Notes under the pieces: model-generated
What the model saw: the letters and a program-made list of their open reading frames with translations, nothing else
Database searches by the model: none
Told to the model about the DNA's origin: nothing
Translations under genes and position numbers: made by a program
Source of the DNA: Pichia kudriavzevii
Lineage: Eukaryota; Ascomycota; Pichiomycetes; Pichiales; Pichiaceae
NCBI RefSeq assembly: GCF_003054445.1
Contig: NC_042507.1
Location: 2,356,001 to 2,420,000, forward strand
DNA length: 64,000 nt
Reading direction: 5' to 3'
In this document: one piece after another, positions 27,148 through 37,151 of the stretch
How positions within the stretch are numbered: position 1 is the first letter of the stretch
Layout: the number at the start of each line of letters is the position of its first letter

Positions 27148-27157
27148 CGACGCGTCG
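27148..27157. promoter_or_regulatory. MCB-type ACGCGT element in a 10-bp palindrome
   Basis: CGACGCGTCG contains ACGCGT at 27150-27155, the core bound by Mbp1 (MBF) in S. cerevisiae. It lies 10 bp to the right of the 26-bp palindrome. Function here is inferred only from the core motif. Confidence 0.45.
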
Positions 27158-27441
27158 ACAACGGCTCTCCAAGTTTCTCTCTCTTTTTCTTCTCTTCATT
27201 AAAAATTTAAGAAACGCCCGTACACCAAGACCAAAATTGAATTTGGATACTAAAGATTTTTCTCCCTTGCGCCCCGTCGCATCTTCGCTTCTTTTCATTG
27301 GCACTCACTGTAAAGAGGCTCTCACTTTATTCTCTATGGGGATTGCGTCTCCAGTGCGGTTGCGTGTAAAGTATAGGGGGAACTGTTGAAAAGGTTGTCG
27401 TTGGACAACATGCACCCTACAGACATTGCATAATTACACAT

Positions 27442-27460
27442 ACACACACACACACACACA
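27442..27460. repeat. (CA)n microsatellite
   Basis: A run of about nine AC units lies 17 bp before the NUZM ATG, in the expected 5' UTR. Confidence 0.9.
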
Positions 27461-27477
27461 TATACACTTGCATCGTC

Positions 27478-28032
27478 ATGTCTGGAGGCCCTGTTCCTGT
27501 CTGGAAGAAGTACACTACCGGCTCCACCGGTATCTGGGAAACGTTTAGAAAATGGGCAACTTTGGTTCCAAATAGATCCACCGGTAACCCATACGTGCCA
27601 TACTACAGAGTCCCTTCTCCATCGAGCAACAAACACGTCTATAAAGACCCTAGAACCTTGCCTGCTAGCGATATCCAGGGGAACCTGTATTTGGCAAGAG
27701 ACCATAGAAGAAACCATCCTGCAATTTCCACCTTTGACCAATCCAAAATTGGCGGCTTGTTGAAGCTCGGTAATAAGACCAACTCCAGGTTGCCAAAGGG
27801 CGACGAGGGTGTCAAGCAGCTATCCACACTGCAGAGCGAGCCTGTCCAGCTCGTGGACGTGCTCAAGTCCTCCAACAAGAGCATCATTAACGGCGAAGTG
27901 TTGGGCAAGTTTGGCGAGCCAATAATTGCCCCAAACCTTAACAAGAAGTTCTCTGTGAAAATCATCCACGAGGAAGAACATGGTATGTATAGTGACGACT
28001 ACCCAGTGAGAATCTTCAAGTCCACCGCTTGA
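27478..28032 (+). CDS. NUZM: Complex I accessory subunit of the 21 kDa / NUZM type
   Basis: This 184-residue protein resembles the fungal 21 kDa accessory subunit of mitochondrial NADH:ubiquinone oxidoreductase (NUZM in Yarrowia, 21.3 kDa in Neurospora). The recognisable block is STGIWETFRKWATLVPNRST followed by GNPYVPYYR, matching the family's TGIWE...DPxRSxGxP pattern. A second block is YLARDHRRNHPAIS. A glycine- and proline-rich N-terminus (MSGGPVPVWKKYTTG) takes the place of a classic presequence. Its presence argues that the organism keeps a proton-pumping complex I, unlike Saccharomyces. The assignment comes from remembered family patterns. Confidence 0.75.
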   Translation: MSGGPVPVWKKYTTGSTGIWETFRKWATLVPNRSTGNPYVPYYRVPSPSSNKHVYKDPRTLPASDIQGNLYLARDHRRNHPAISTFDQSKIGGLLKLGNKTNSRLPKGDEGVKQLSTLQSEPVQLVDVLKSSNKSIINGEVLGKFGEPIIAPNLNKKFSVKIIHEEEHGMYSDDYPVRIFKSTA

Positions 28033-28170
28033 TTGACCTCCTTCATCGCTAGCCTTCGTCTCGTCTCTTCTATTCATATATATTTTTTATATCTCCATCT
28101 ATACGTTTATTTATTATTCAATTGATTCATTATAAAGTCAGAATATCGTATATGTCAATACATACGTACA

Positions 28171-28186
28171 TATATATATATATATA
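28171..28186. repeat. (TA)n microsatellite
   Basis: Eight TA units lie between the convergent NUZM and dipeptidyl peptidase III genes and could act as an efficiency element for 3'-end formation on either strand. Confidence 0.85.
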
Positions 28187-28201
28187 GTTATATAATCACC
28201 T

Positions 28202-30343
28202 CTAACATTCTCTCGCCGCAAAGGACTCAATCATACCCTCTGGTGTCTCATCATACTCAACACATTCAACATCTCCGTGCGCATTGATAAACGTGTTGGC
28301 TTGCACTAGCTGCTTTCTAGGTAACTTCTTCTTCAAAATAATGTCCCTAAATTTCAGCAACTCTGGCGGAATCGTGGTCTGTTCCTTGAAGAACGCACTA
28401 CCGCTAATAACATCACCACTACATTTGTAAACGTGTAGCTTCCTCAAAAACTCACCAATCGACTCTTGTCCAACTCTTTCAATCTTACTTCTATCAACAA
28501 CCATCTCCAAATCACTATAATCGGCATTCTTATATCTTAGTTCAACTAATCCTTCACCTGCATCCAAATAGTTCTTGAAAATTGCATATCTTGCTTGGCA
28601 GTGAGGTTGCCCCCATTTACCATGCTTTGGATCATAGTACTCCATCGCTAATAAACCTGCTCGACACATGGATATGTACATGATGTAAATGATATCATCC
28701 TGCTCCTGCTTGGTCTTATAACCGAAAATCTCCAAGAGCTTCCTATTCGTACCTAAAAACATAGCAACAGATTCAGCTCTACATTCCTCATACGCACCCG
28801 CTAAGGACCCAAATTTGGATCCCCATGTCTCGCCTTTCTTATAGTATGTTTTGATTGGTAGACCGTCTAATCCAGTCGGAGGATTCTCAATATCAAAGTT
28901 GAATTTACCATCATCCAATTCCATCATTAACTTTCCCGTTCCATGACCTAATAGTTCATGAATACCAACTTGAACTTCAAAGGCTTCAACCCTATATTTC
29001 TCGTACAATTCTTGTACATCATTAGATATAAAAGAAATTGGCTCCTTACTTGACTTTGCACTTAAAACATTCCCTAATGAAACATTCTTAAACCCAATGT
29101 TGATTCTAATCTTATCGTAATTTGGAATATTGATACCAGCTGGAACACCAGATCCAGCAAAAGTTAAAACTTCCAAACTGGTAAAATCAGGTGGCGTGAA
29201 TACATCTTTCTCAAATTCACCGTCCCATGGTAAATCATTAATGAATTCCTTGGCATTGTTAACTAACTCACCAAATTTTGCAGTCCTCTCCTTATTGACC
29301 ATGGCAACCAAACATTCCCATTCACCTTTAGTACCTAAATAGTCCCTGTAAGTTTCAATGAACCCAATGTTGGTTTCGACAGCTGGCTCGAGATCCTTGA
29401 CCCATTCGATTTGTGAGTTATAATGGGCCTTCATTGAACCATTCATAAAAGAGGTGATGTAATTCTCAAGCATCCTTGACTGTGTTTCATTGGCGGCATA
29501 CTCCCTTGCCTTGATTAAGTTCTCGACAATCTTGATGAATTCATTGGAGTGGTCACCAAATTGGAATTTTAATGTTGCACTTCTACCATCAGAAATATCA
29601 AATTCAATTGTGTCAGGATAATACCCAGTGGTGTTTGATTTAAATGCACTTGCAACATGAACAATAAAGTTTGTCTCATCAACTTTAGAAACTCTCACAT
29701 TCTCAGGCATAATGTCATGTTTTGCTAATGCAGAATCAATCGCCTCACCTTCAATTTTAGTGACAACGTTCAAATAATAACCTGAAACGTGTCCATCTTC
29801 TGGAGATCCCAACATTGCAATCTTATCGTCAAGGGAAAATATTGGGTCCTTGACCTTACTGAATCTTTCAGTAATTTCCTTGTCGTTAATATCGTCAATG
29901 ATTAATTGAAATTCTTCGGCAGTTAATCTTGGAATAAATTTGGAATCTCCAAAGGACTTGTAATTACCCAAGTTAGACAGAACTTGAGAAGCATACTCCA
30001 GATATTTGGTGATGATACATTCGTCGATGTTCTTCAATTTCTTGTAGTCTCCATCGATTTTCTTGTGGATCGCAATGATTAAATCGAAAATACCTTCACT
30101 CTCTGGTGAAACAGACCTTAGTACAGCCCTAGACCCCCAGTGTCCCGCCTTGGAGAAGTAATGCGCATACAATTTCTCCCTGTTGGTCAATTGATTGAAG
30201 TATTTAGTTGCAGATAGTCTAGCAATCGGTGCCTCTTTATCGGCATAGTATTGGGTAACGTCGATTGTTGATGAAGTTGCCATTTTCCTACTCAAGATCT
30301 TGCCCAATTGTTTATTCAGTAATCTATATGAAGAAGATAACAT
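28202..30343 (-). CDS. DPP3: Dipeptidyl peptidase III (zinc metallopeptidase M49)
   Basis: This 713-residue protein is dipeptidyl peptidase III, the homologue of S. cerevisiae YOL057W, which removes dipeptides from the N-terminus of oligopeptides. The M49 zinc motif HELLGH starts at residue 462 and the second zinc motif EECRAE at residue 519; the 57-residue spacing is the same as in mammalian enzymes. Other family blocks are SFGDSKFIPR, NIGFIETYRDY, VNKERTAKF, PAGINIPNYD, KVGETWGSKFG-like KKGETWGSKFG, and HVYKCSGDV. Two starts are possible: the ATG at 30343 adds a 20-residue basic extension (MLSSSYRLLNKQLGKILSRK) that looks like a mitochondrial targeting sequence, and the ATG at 30283 gives the usual cytosolic form. 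Confidence 0.95.
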   Translation of the reverse strand: MLSSSYRLLNKQLGKILSRKMATSSTIDVTQYYADKEAPIARLSATKYFNQLTNREKLYAHYFSKAGHWGSRAVLRSVSPESEGIFDLIIAIHKKIDGDYKKLKNIDECIITKYLEYASQVLSNLGNYKSFGDSKFIPRLTAEEFQLIIDDINDKEITERFSKVKDPIFSLDDKIAMLGSPEDGHVSGYYLNVVTKIEGEAIDSALAKHDIMPENVRVSKVDETNFIVHVASAFKSNTTGYYPDTIEFDISDGRSATLKFQFGDHSNEFIKIVENLIKAREYAANETQSRMLENYITSFMNGSMKAHYNSQIEWVKDLEPAVETNIGFIETYRDYLGTKGEWECLVAMVNKERTAKFGELVNNAKEFINDLPWDGEFEKDVFTPPDFTSLEVLTFAGSGVPAGINIPNYDKIRINIGFKNVSLGNVLSAKSSKEPISFISNDVQELYEKYRVEAFEVQVGIHELLGHGTGKLMMELDDGKFNFDIENPPTGLDGLPIKTYYKKGETWGSKFGSLAGAYEECRAESVAMFLGTNRKLLEIFGYKTKQEQDDIIYIMYISMCRAGLLAMEYYDPKHGKWGQPHCQARYAIFKNYLDAGEGLVELRYKNADYSDLEMVVDRSKIERVGQESIGEFLRKLHVYKCSGDVISGSAFFKEQTTIPPELLKFRDIILKKKLPRKQLVQANTFINAHGDVECVEYDETPEGMIESFAAREC

Positions 30344-30574
30344 ACAGGAATTGAGCCAATTCTATCTTCCAAAGTGTGTCGATACGATCGAAAGGGTGTT
30401 CAAGTGTCATATTTATACCTCAAGTGGATAGGAGAAATAAAGTCACCTTGCGATGACACGGCACCAATTTCACGCTTACTTTCTCGCCACCTGGGTTGTC
30501 TTTATTGGTTTGATAAAGTGCATGATTTTGGACTTATTACTAAGAGGCGGCAAACTACGTCTGTTAAACTACAA

Positions 30575-30790
30575 ATGGAGAGGCACCCGCAGAACAAGGT
30601 ACAGGATGGTATTTACGACAAGATAGTTGTTAATCTGAAAGAACTTAACGGTAATGTTGCCAAGATGAATGCACTGCTAGCCGACACAAACAAAATCAAC
30701 GAAACCGCCGTTCTTGTAGGTGGTCTCAACGCTGCGTATTTGGAGAGTGTGTCCTTCCAGATGGATATGCAACGTAATGCTGGGAAATGA
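30575..30790 (+). CDS. DAD4: DASH/DAM1 complex subunit Dad4
   Basis: This 71-residue protein aligns end to end with Dad4 (72 residues in S. cerevisiae): KVQDGIYDKIVVNLKELNGN against QVQANILSRIIGNIKRLNES, then VAKMN against VAILN. Dad4 is a small helical subunit of the DASH ring that couples kinetochores to spindle microtubules. The frame stays open 67 codons upstream to a GTG, but the ATG at 30575 gives the family length. A CTG codon in NLKEL falls where S. cerevisiae has Ile, which suits Leu rather than Ser. The gene is divergent from dipeptidyl peptidase III across 231 bp. Confidence 0.87.
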   Translation: MERHPQNKVQDGIYDKIVVNLKELNGNVAKMNALLADTNKINETAVLVGGLNAAYLESVSFQMDMQRNAGK

Positions 30791-30999
30791 TACCGCTTTT
30801 AGTGGTAACTGACAAGGATATGAAGTCTTGTGTTTATTGTTACTGTTGGGATTGCTATTTCACTTTTGGTTTTCTGTTTTTCCTTTAAAAAATACCTATT
30901 TATCCTTTATATATAAAAACTTTTTGACTGATAGAGAGAGAGAGAGAGTAATGTATAAGTTTAAAAGCTAATGAAATTATATACAATTGTTTTTGATGA

Positions 31000-31353
<354 letters not shown>

Positions 31354-31456
31354 CTATAATCTGAGGAACAATCCCAGATTGATAATCTTAGAAGCTGCTT
31401 AAAACAGGGTCTGGCTTTATAGGGTAGAAGAAACAAGAGCCACCTACGCTTGAGAG

Positions 31457-33505
31457 ATGTCCGATATCTTTGCAGACTTACTGAAGAATGAGAAAGGGTC
31501 TAGTAAACCAGAGAATTCAATGTCTCTCAATGAGAGACTCAATGCATCTAGATCTTCTACTCCACAAAACCAAAATGGCCTGGATCTTGATTTCCTGGAC
31601 AGCTATATGAATGACAGTAAGCAACGACAGGCCACTAATTCGGGAAGCTGTAACGGAGGAAGTGCTGGAGTGCAGATGAAGGAAGACAATGACGATGACC
31701 TGTTTGGGTTGGGATCAATGAAACCTTTGGTATCTCAATCAATTCCACAGCAGACTGCACCGACCAGCAAATCGGTGTGTCCAGAAGTCGACCTTTTCGA
31801 GGACTTCTTTGGACAAACTGTCAAAAGTGATGCGCCAATGCCGAAGGAGCAATCAAAAAAAATGTCTGATACTCCAAGGGAAACACCACATGCTTCACCT
31901 TCACAACAATCTTTGAGAGACTCCGCTTTGGCTGAGTTGGTGGATATGGGGTTCTCCCTTGAAAGGGCAAATGCTGCTTTAGATTCGACCAATAGTGGTC
32001 ACGATTTGGACTCGGCTATTAACTATTTGATGAATGAAGCAAACAATAAGAACAGAGCAACTGATTGGTCCAATAGCAGGCAGCCAAATGACGATATAGG
32101 AGATATAGTCAACGATTTATCATCACAGCTCATGTCTACTGCCTCTTTTCTTTTCAACTCGGGGAAGAAAAAATTACAGGAAGGCGTAGAGATGTACAGG
32201 AAACAGAAAATTCAAAGTAATGGCGGGAAACCGTTATGGATGAAAAATCAAGAGCAATATAGATCGGATCCAAGGACCGCCACAATTGGCTTTGAAGATG
32301 GCTTTGAAGATGACTTTGATGATGAGGTTATTAGAAAATTAGTGAATAAACAGAGGGAAGGAGAGCAGAAGTTGAAAAGTCAAAGAGAAACTAACAAAGT
32401 ATCTAGGGAAAATACCTTAGCAGCTTCATCCTTTACACAAGATTCTGATATTTATGTCTCGTCTTCACGTCACAGGCGCAATAAGATCCCGACATCTACA
32501 CAAACATCAACTTCAACGCCGCCATTGGAAGTGAAATCGAAACAGACTGCACCAGTTTCTGATACGCCATCATTGATAGACACATCAACTGCGCCGCAAT
32601 CGGCGTTTGAAACATCACCTTTAAATTCTGCACAGTCGATGGAGTATATGCATGCTAAAAAGAAAGCAGAGGAAATGTTCAAAGCAGGAGACTATACGTC
32701 TGCATTGGAATATTATAATTCTGGGAGCAATGTTATTCCTTTGGATCATCCATACCAAATAATCCTGCATTCAAATATCGCTTTAACATATTCGAAACTA
32801 GGTAATCCAAAGGATCAACTGGCAAGTACAGATAGAGGTCTAGAGCTAATCAAGAAATTGACGAATGGCTCAAGCGTGTCATCCCTGGCTCAGTTTAACA
32901 TTGAAAATACAAATTTGAGGAAATTGTGGATCAAATTAATGGTGAAACGTGCAGAATCCCTGGAAAATCTTGAAAAATGGAGCGAAGCCAAGTTGGTCTA
33001 TGAAACATTAATAGGTCACGGTGAAGGTTCGAAGCCTGTTATGGATGGTAAAAATAGATGTAATAAAGTTTTAAATCCTGTTAGATCAAGGCCCAAACCT
33101 ATAGTTCCAAAGAGTTCCAAACACACAGCTAAAGACAATGAGAAACTAAAACGTGTCCAAGACATGAATAAACAAAAGGTCCAGGAAGACGAGCAGAAAT
33201 TTAAGTTGCATGATCATATCGAGGAACAGTTGAATTCTTGGAGAGCGGGTAATAAGGATAATATTAGAGCTTTGATTTGTAGCTTGGATAAAATCTTATG
33301 GCCGGAACTTAATTGGAAACCGGTTCAACTGACTGACCTAGTGATGGATAAAAAAGTTAAGATTTTCTACATGAAAGCAGTTGCAAAAACACATCCTGAT
33401 AAGGTTCCTTCAACTGAAACCATTGAGCATAAAATGATGGCAAATGGAGTGTTTATCACGTTAAATGAAGCATGGGAAATCTTCAAGGCCGAGAAAGGAA
33501 TGTAG
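31457..33505 (+). CDS. SWA2: Auxilin-like clathrin uncoating factor Swa2
   Basis: This 682-residue protein has the Swa2 (yeast auxilin) layout, and the length is close to the 668 residues of S. cerevisiae. The N-terminal 150 residues carry clathrin-binding-like acidic motifs (DLDFLD, DDDLFGLG, DLFEDFF). A UBA domain lies at about 152-192 (LAELVDMGFSLERANAALDS). TPR repeats follow at about 394-520 (AEEMFKAGDYTSALEYYNSG, then IALTYSKLGNPKDQLASTDR). A C-terminal J domain carries the HPD motif at residues 646-648. It recruits Hsp70 (Ssa1) to strip clathrin from vesicles and also affects cortical ER inheritance. The C-terminal helix LNEAWEIFKAEKGM is typical of auxilins. Confidence 0.92.
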   Translation: MSDIFADLLKNEKGSSKPENSMSLNERLNASRSSTPQNQNGLDLDFLDSYMNDSKQRQATNSGSCNGGSAGVQMKEDNDDDLFGLGSMKPLVSQSIPQQTAPTSKSVCPEVDLFEDFFGQTVKSDAPMPKEQSKKMSDTPRETPHASPSQQSLRDSALAELVDMGFSLERANAALDSTNSGHDLDSAINYLMNEANNKNRATDWSNSRQPNDDIGDIVNDLSSQLMSTASFLFNSGKKKLQEGVEMYRKQKIQSNGGKPLWMKNQEQYRSDPRTATIGFEDGFEDDFDDEVIRKLVNKQREGEQKLKSQRETNKVSRENTLAASSFTQDSDIYVSSSRHRRNKIPTSTQTSTSTPPLEVKSKQTAPVSDTPSLIDTSTAPQSAFETSPLNSAQSMEYMHAKKKAEEMFKAGDYTSALEYYNSGSNVIPLDHPYQIILHSNIALTYSKLGNPKDQLASTDRGLELIKKLTNGSSVSSLAQFNIENTNLRKLWIKLMVKRAESLENLEKWSEAKLVYETLIGHGEGSKPVMDGKNRCNKVLNPVRSRPKPIVPKSSKHTAKDNEKLKRVQDMNKQKVQEDEQKFKLHDHIEEQLNSWRAGNKDNIRALICSLDKILWPELNWKPVQLTDLVMDKKVKIFYMKAVAKTHPDKVPSTETIEHKMMANGVFITLNEAWEIFKAEKGM

Positions 33506-33510
33506 TTTCA

Positions 33511-33528
33511 TATATATATATATATATA
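33511..33528. repeat. (TA)n microsatellite after SWA2
   Basis: Nine TA units begin six bases after the SWA2 stop. In yeast such a tract is often part of the polyadenylation efficiency signal. Confidence 0.85.
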
Positions 33529-33629
33529 GTTCATTCACAAGGATAATGTAGATACTATAGAATCTTTTCAAAAAGGGAAAAAGTTATAAAGAACCAGCCG
33601 ACGACGGATAGGTACAATATGGGTGGCTA

Positions 33630-34598
33630 CTATAAAGGTAAAATATGTGGAACAGGACCAAGTGGTGTGATACCATGAGGATTAATCGAGGGATGAGATT
33701 TGGTATAGTGAAATTTAATATGATCAAAGTTGGTTGTAGATTTGAATGCATCGTGATTCCAATAAAGGTTTCTCAGATACTGATGAATGTGTGGATAATC
33801 ATGTCTAATCATTCTGATGTTACATTTAAAATGTTGGTGATAGACTGGATCAAATCTGACCAAAGTAGGGTATAACCTGATATCCGCTTCAGTGATGTGA
33901 TTACCAAATAGATATTCTTTACTATTTTCATGTTTTTCCTTCAAAATATTCTCGAGTCTATCCAAGCTTTCAAAAACATTCTTAACTTCTCTTTCATATG
34001 GTTCTTGTTTAGTCGCAAACCCAGACTTGTAGACCCCATTGTTGATATCAGAGTACACCCATGCATTCATCTCTTCGATTTCTTTCCTGAATGCCTCTGG
34101 ATAGATATCAATTTTTCTATACTCATCTGCAATCAAATCGTTAAATTCGGTGTTCAAAATACGAATTATTTCAGAGCTTTCATTATTAACAATAGTTTCT
34201 AATTCTTTGTCCCATAGTACGGGAACTGTGAATCTGCCTTCGTAACCTGGATTTGCTTTGAAATATAGTTCCTTAATCCTTTTAAAGCCATAGAATGGCT
34301 CGGAAGTAGAGCCCCGTGCCTCTGTTTTTTGTTCCTCTTCAGTTGCAAATCTCCAACCATTGTTATCCATATGCCAGTGAACAACGGAAACACCAATGAT
34401 TCCAGTCAATCCCTTCAAAGCACGCGTTATCAATGTTCGATGTGCCCAAGGACATGCATAGGAAACGTATAAATGGTATCTATTTGCAGCTGGGATATGT
34501 GGTCCTTCTTTAGAGATGGTGTTTCGGAATGAGGAAGGTAATCTCTTGAATTCACCATTTTCGTTTGCAAACTTCTGGATAACAATCTTCCCGGTCAT
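33630..34598 (-). CDS. ECM4: Omega/xi-class glutathione transferase (Ecm4/Gto-like, glutathionyl-hydroquinone reductase)
   Basis: This 322-residue protein belongs to the family of yeast Ecm4/Gto2 and bacterial YqjG. The catalytic cysteine is in YACPWAHR (Cys49), where canonical GSTs have Tyr or Ser. Downstream are VPVLWDKELETIVNNESSEI of the thioredoxin fold, and the helical domain with the family signatures VYSDINNGVYKSGFA, FGNHITEADIRLYPTLVRFD and HQYLRNLYW. These enzymes are thiol transferases that reduce glutathionyl-hydroquinones. Whether it is the cytosolic (Ecm4, Gto3) or peroxisomal (Gto1) paralogue is unclear; no obvious C-terminal SKL is present. The ATG at 34598 is used; the frame is open farther only to a TTG. 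Confidence 0.9.
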   Translation of the reverse strand: MTGKIVIQKFANENGEFKRLPSSFRNTISKEGPHIPAANRYHLYVSYACPWAHRTLITRALKGLTGIIGVSVVHWHMDNNGWRFATEEEQKTEARGSTSEPFYGFKRIKELYFKANPGYEGRFTVPVLWDKELETIVNNESSEIIRILNTEFNDLIADEYRKIDIYPEAFRKEIEEMNAWVYSDINNGVYKSGFATKQEPYEREVKNVFESLDRLENILKEKHENSKEYLFGNHITEADIRLYPTLVRFDPVYHQHFKCNIRMIRHDYPHIHQYLRNLYWNHDAFKSTTNFDHIKFHYTKSHPSINPHGITPLGPVPHILPL

Positions 34599-34877
34599 TG
34601 TGATTAGCGTATTAGTGTGGGCTGTTTGGGTGTGTAACAAAAGTAGTGAATAGAATTCAATATAAAAATAAAGGGAGGTGACATGGCCCTATTTATAAGT
34701 GGCATCAATTGTACAACTTAGTAATCCTTTTTTCCTGCCTTAGTAATATATGGCTTCTGATGACTAAAGAAATTAATTTTCTGTTTCCTTGCGTATTTTT
34801 TCTTTTTGCGTCTATTTAATACGAACAGTTATACACCTATTAGATATATTAGTTACTAGGATTAGACCTCGATGTAG

Positions 34878-36917
34878 CTATTTTGGCTTGACAATCGAAA
34901 CTTCATATCTGTTTAATGCAGATTTAAGACTTTGAATTAGAGGTGCTAATAGTTGTTTTTTAATCTCCTTTTCCTTTTCGTCTTCAGAGTTATTGATTTG
35001 CGAATCAACCCTTTCTAGACATCTTCGTATAGAGAAGTAGTACTTACGTAGCTTGATCAAATCAGACTTGAAGTTAGGATCTGTAGCTGGGGTAGATTCT
35101 GCGGTTTTGTTAAACTGAGTCCAAAATAGTTTCAAAAACTCCATGGCAGCAGTGTGTGTCAATTTTACACTTTCAATTTTAGCTGTGTCTAAGCTTATAT
35201 TAACTCCAAGATCATAATCAGAAGTATCTCTACTGAGCGTATTGTTTGTTGCATTTGTCGAAGCAGATGAGGAGGGTAAACCTAATAATTCTTTTAAATT
35301 GATATTCCACGATTGCTGTGACAATTTGGCGTTCTGTTTAACAAGATTATTGATATCTTTATACGCGTCATTTTGCCTCTTACCTTCCTTTTTCATGTTT
35401 CTGTAGACAGTAGTCAAATCAAATTCCGTTTGAAAAGTATTTTTCAATTCTATCATAATATCATCGTACTCACATGACTCAGGATTTAGATTAGATTGGT
35501 GTATTACCTTTTCAATCAAGTGTTTAGGAACAATATTAGAAGCAACATTAGAAGTCTGTGTATATTTAAGCTCGTTATACTCGTTGTGTTTGGCTTCGTC
35601 AAGATCGATTAGTTCTAACTCCTTAGAGAACTCTTGCTCCTTCAATTCACTTTTCTGCCCCTCAATATCCGCAATTAACCTCCTACTTAATCGGTTCATG
35701 GTTCTCAAAATACCAACTAGTTGCGGATCTTGATCATCTTTCATTGTTATATCAGGCTTGTTACCCCTTAACTGTGGATCATCTTCTCTATTACCTTCGA
35801 TATCTAGTACCTTCGGGATAGGCCCTGTGTTTTCATTGAAAAATTTGACTTTCTTTCTTTTGATGATCTTTTCAGCGCCCTCTTTACGCTTCTTCGATAT
35901 ATCTGCCTTATCATCAGCTAATAATGCTTCCACAGTTTCAACCTCTTCGATTTCTTCTTCACCGTCATAATCTGGATCAAAATACAAATACTTATCCAAT
36001 GTCACATCACCTCGATCATATAAATTAACTTTTTCACCTCTTAGTTTTCTGAATAACTTACTACTAAAAAACCTTGACCAAAATTCACCTTCAGACATTC
36101 TTGGAACATTATCATCAAATGCTTTTCGAACAATAGGGTATTGCTTGAAAATTTCATTGATTTTTTCTCTGGTAACATTAACGTTGACTTCGTTGTCAGA
36201 TGAAGCAACTGGTTTGATAGTACTTAAAACGTTATATGGCCCTTTCTTTTGATTATTTTGAATGGCATACGCTCGCAAAAGATGTATTCTACTTTTCCAA
36301 AAATCTTCTGCTTCCATACCTTCATTTATCACAGCCTCTTTGAAAGTTTTCATAACTTTCAGGTTTTCCCTTAAAAACTTCTGTTGTAGCTTGAGGTTCT
36401 TTAGCAGTTCTTTGGTGTCAAGCATGTCTTCCATAAATTTAGCATTTGTTGCCTCGGCACCAGCTTCACTGAAATCTTTAGCAGTCTTAGTACCACCGCT
36501 GATCAACTTTCCAGCAGAAGATGCACCCGTACCATCACTTGCTATACTTGCTGTACCTGATATATCATTATTAGAGTCTTCCATTGAACTTTCCTTTGTC
36601 TTTTCCATTTCGATAGATGTTTTCTTTCTCGCAATTATCTGTTGAATGGAAACTTTAACATCATCCATAACCTTCCTACTGTTGAATCCAAATAGTAATT
36701 CTTTGCCATTCTCCAACCCAATCTTCAACATGAGCTTATCTGATGTAGCAGGCGTCGCCTTCAAATGACTAACGGTATTTAACTCTAATTCCACTAAATT
36801 AGTAGGTGCTGACGGATCTGCGCATCTCCAGATCATCATTGGTGGGAATGTATCTTCTGTTATTGTCAGCATTCCACCTCTTTTTTTATGATTTGCAAAC
36901 CCCTGTATACGTGCCAT
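34878..36917 (-). CDS. TFB1: TFIIH core subunit Tfb1 (p62)
   Basis: This 679-residue protein is Tfb1, the p62 subunit of TFIIH, needed for RNA polymerase II initiation and nucleotide excision repair. An N-terminal PH-like domain (about 1-100) includes LTITEDTFPPMMIWRC, SHLKATPATSDKLMLKIGLE and FGFNSRKVMDDVKVSIQQI, which parallel the S. cerevisiae protein closely. Two BSD domains follow: the first near residue 200 (EDFWKSRIHLLRAYAIQNNQ) and the second near 280 (FWSRFFSSKLFRKLRGEKVN). The C-terminal half is helical and includes TAAMEFLKLFWTQFNK. An acidic stretch and a KKRKEGAEKIIKRKK basic cluster lie between. The frame continues upstream to a GTG at 36947; the ATG at 36917 is taken. Confidence 0.93.
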   Translation of the reverse strand: MARIQGFANHKKRGGMLTITEDTFPPMMIWRCADPSAPTNLVELELNTVSHLKATPATSDKLMLKIGLENGKELLFGFNSRKVMDDVKVSIQQIIARKKTSIEMEKTKESSMEDSNNDISGTASIASDGTGASSAGKLISGGTKTAKDFSEAGAEATNAKFMEDMLDTKELLKNLKLQQKFLRENLKVMKTFKEAVINEGMEAEDFWKSRIHLLRAYAIQNNQKKGPYNVLSTIKPVASSDNEVNVNVTREKINEIFKQYPIVRKAFDDNVPRMSEGEFWSRFFSSKLFRKLRGEKVNLYDRGDVTLDKYLYFDPDYDGEEEIEEVETVEALLADDKADISKKRKEGAEKIIKRKKVKFFNENTGPIPKVLDIEGNREDDPQLRGNKPDITMKDDQDPQLVGILRTMNRLSRRLIADIEGQKSELKEQEFSKELELIDLDEAKHNEYNELKYTQTSNVASNIVPKHLIEKVIHQSNLNPESCEYDDIMIELKNTFQTEFDLTTVYRNMKKEGKRQNDAYKDINNLVKQNAKLSQQSWNINLKELLGLPSSSASTNATNNTLSRDTSDYDLGVNISLDTAKIESVKLTHTAAMEFLKLFWTQFNKTAESTPATDPNFKSDLIKLRKYYFSIRRCLERVDSQINNSEDEKEKEIKKQLLAPLIQSLKSALNRYEVSIVKPK

Positions 36918-37151
36918 ATCTGTTCTTAATCGAATGGGTTTTGTCACTGATTTAGTCCAACTCTTTCATTGGTGTTGAAAAAAAGTTGAAGCCTTCAAGA
37001 TATATTTGTAATATAGATTCAAATTCCAATCTCGCCAGTTTCTGTTTTTTTTTTGACGTTTTTCAAGATACAGAGGAATACTTGATCAACTTGTTTCACC
37101 GTACGTTTTCCCCTACAGAGCTATACAGTAACTAATAACAAATAAACAAAA

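Larger units (their letters stand above)
27001..27477. other. Spacer: 3' region of the small F-box gene and NUZM promoter
   Basis: These 477 bp hold no supported gene. They contain a perfect 26-bp palindrome (27112-27137), a CGACGCGTCG palindrome with an MCB box, and a (CA)n tract just before NUZM, each listed separately. An 89-codon frame here begins only with GTG and is rejected. Confidence 0.6.

Noticed and set aside
30374-30574. N-terminal extension of DAD4
   Set aside because: It begins with GTG, encodes promoter DNA of the divergent gene pair, and would nearly double a protein whose family length is about 72 residues.
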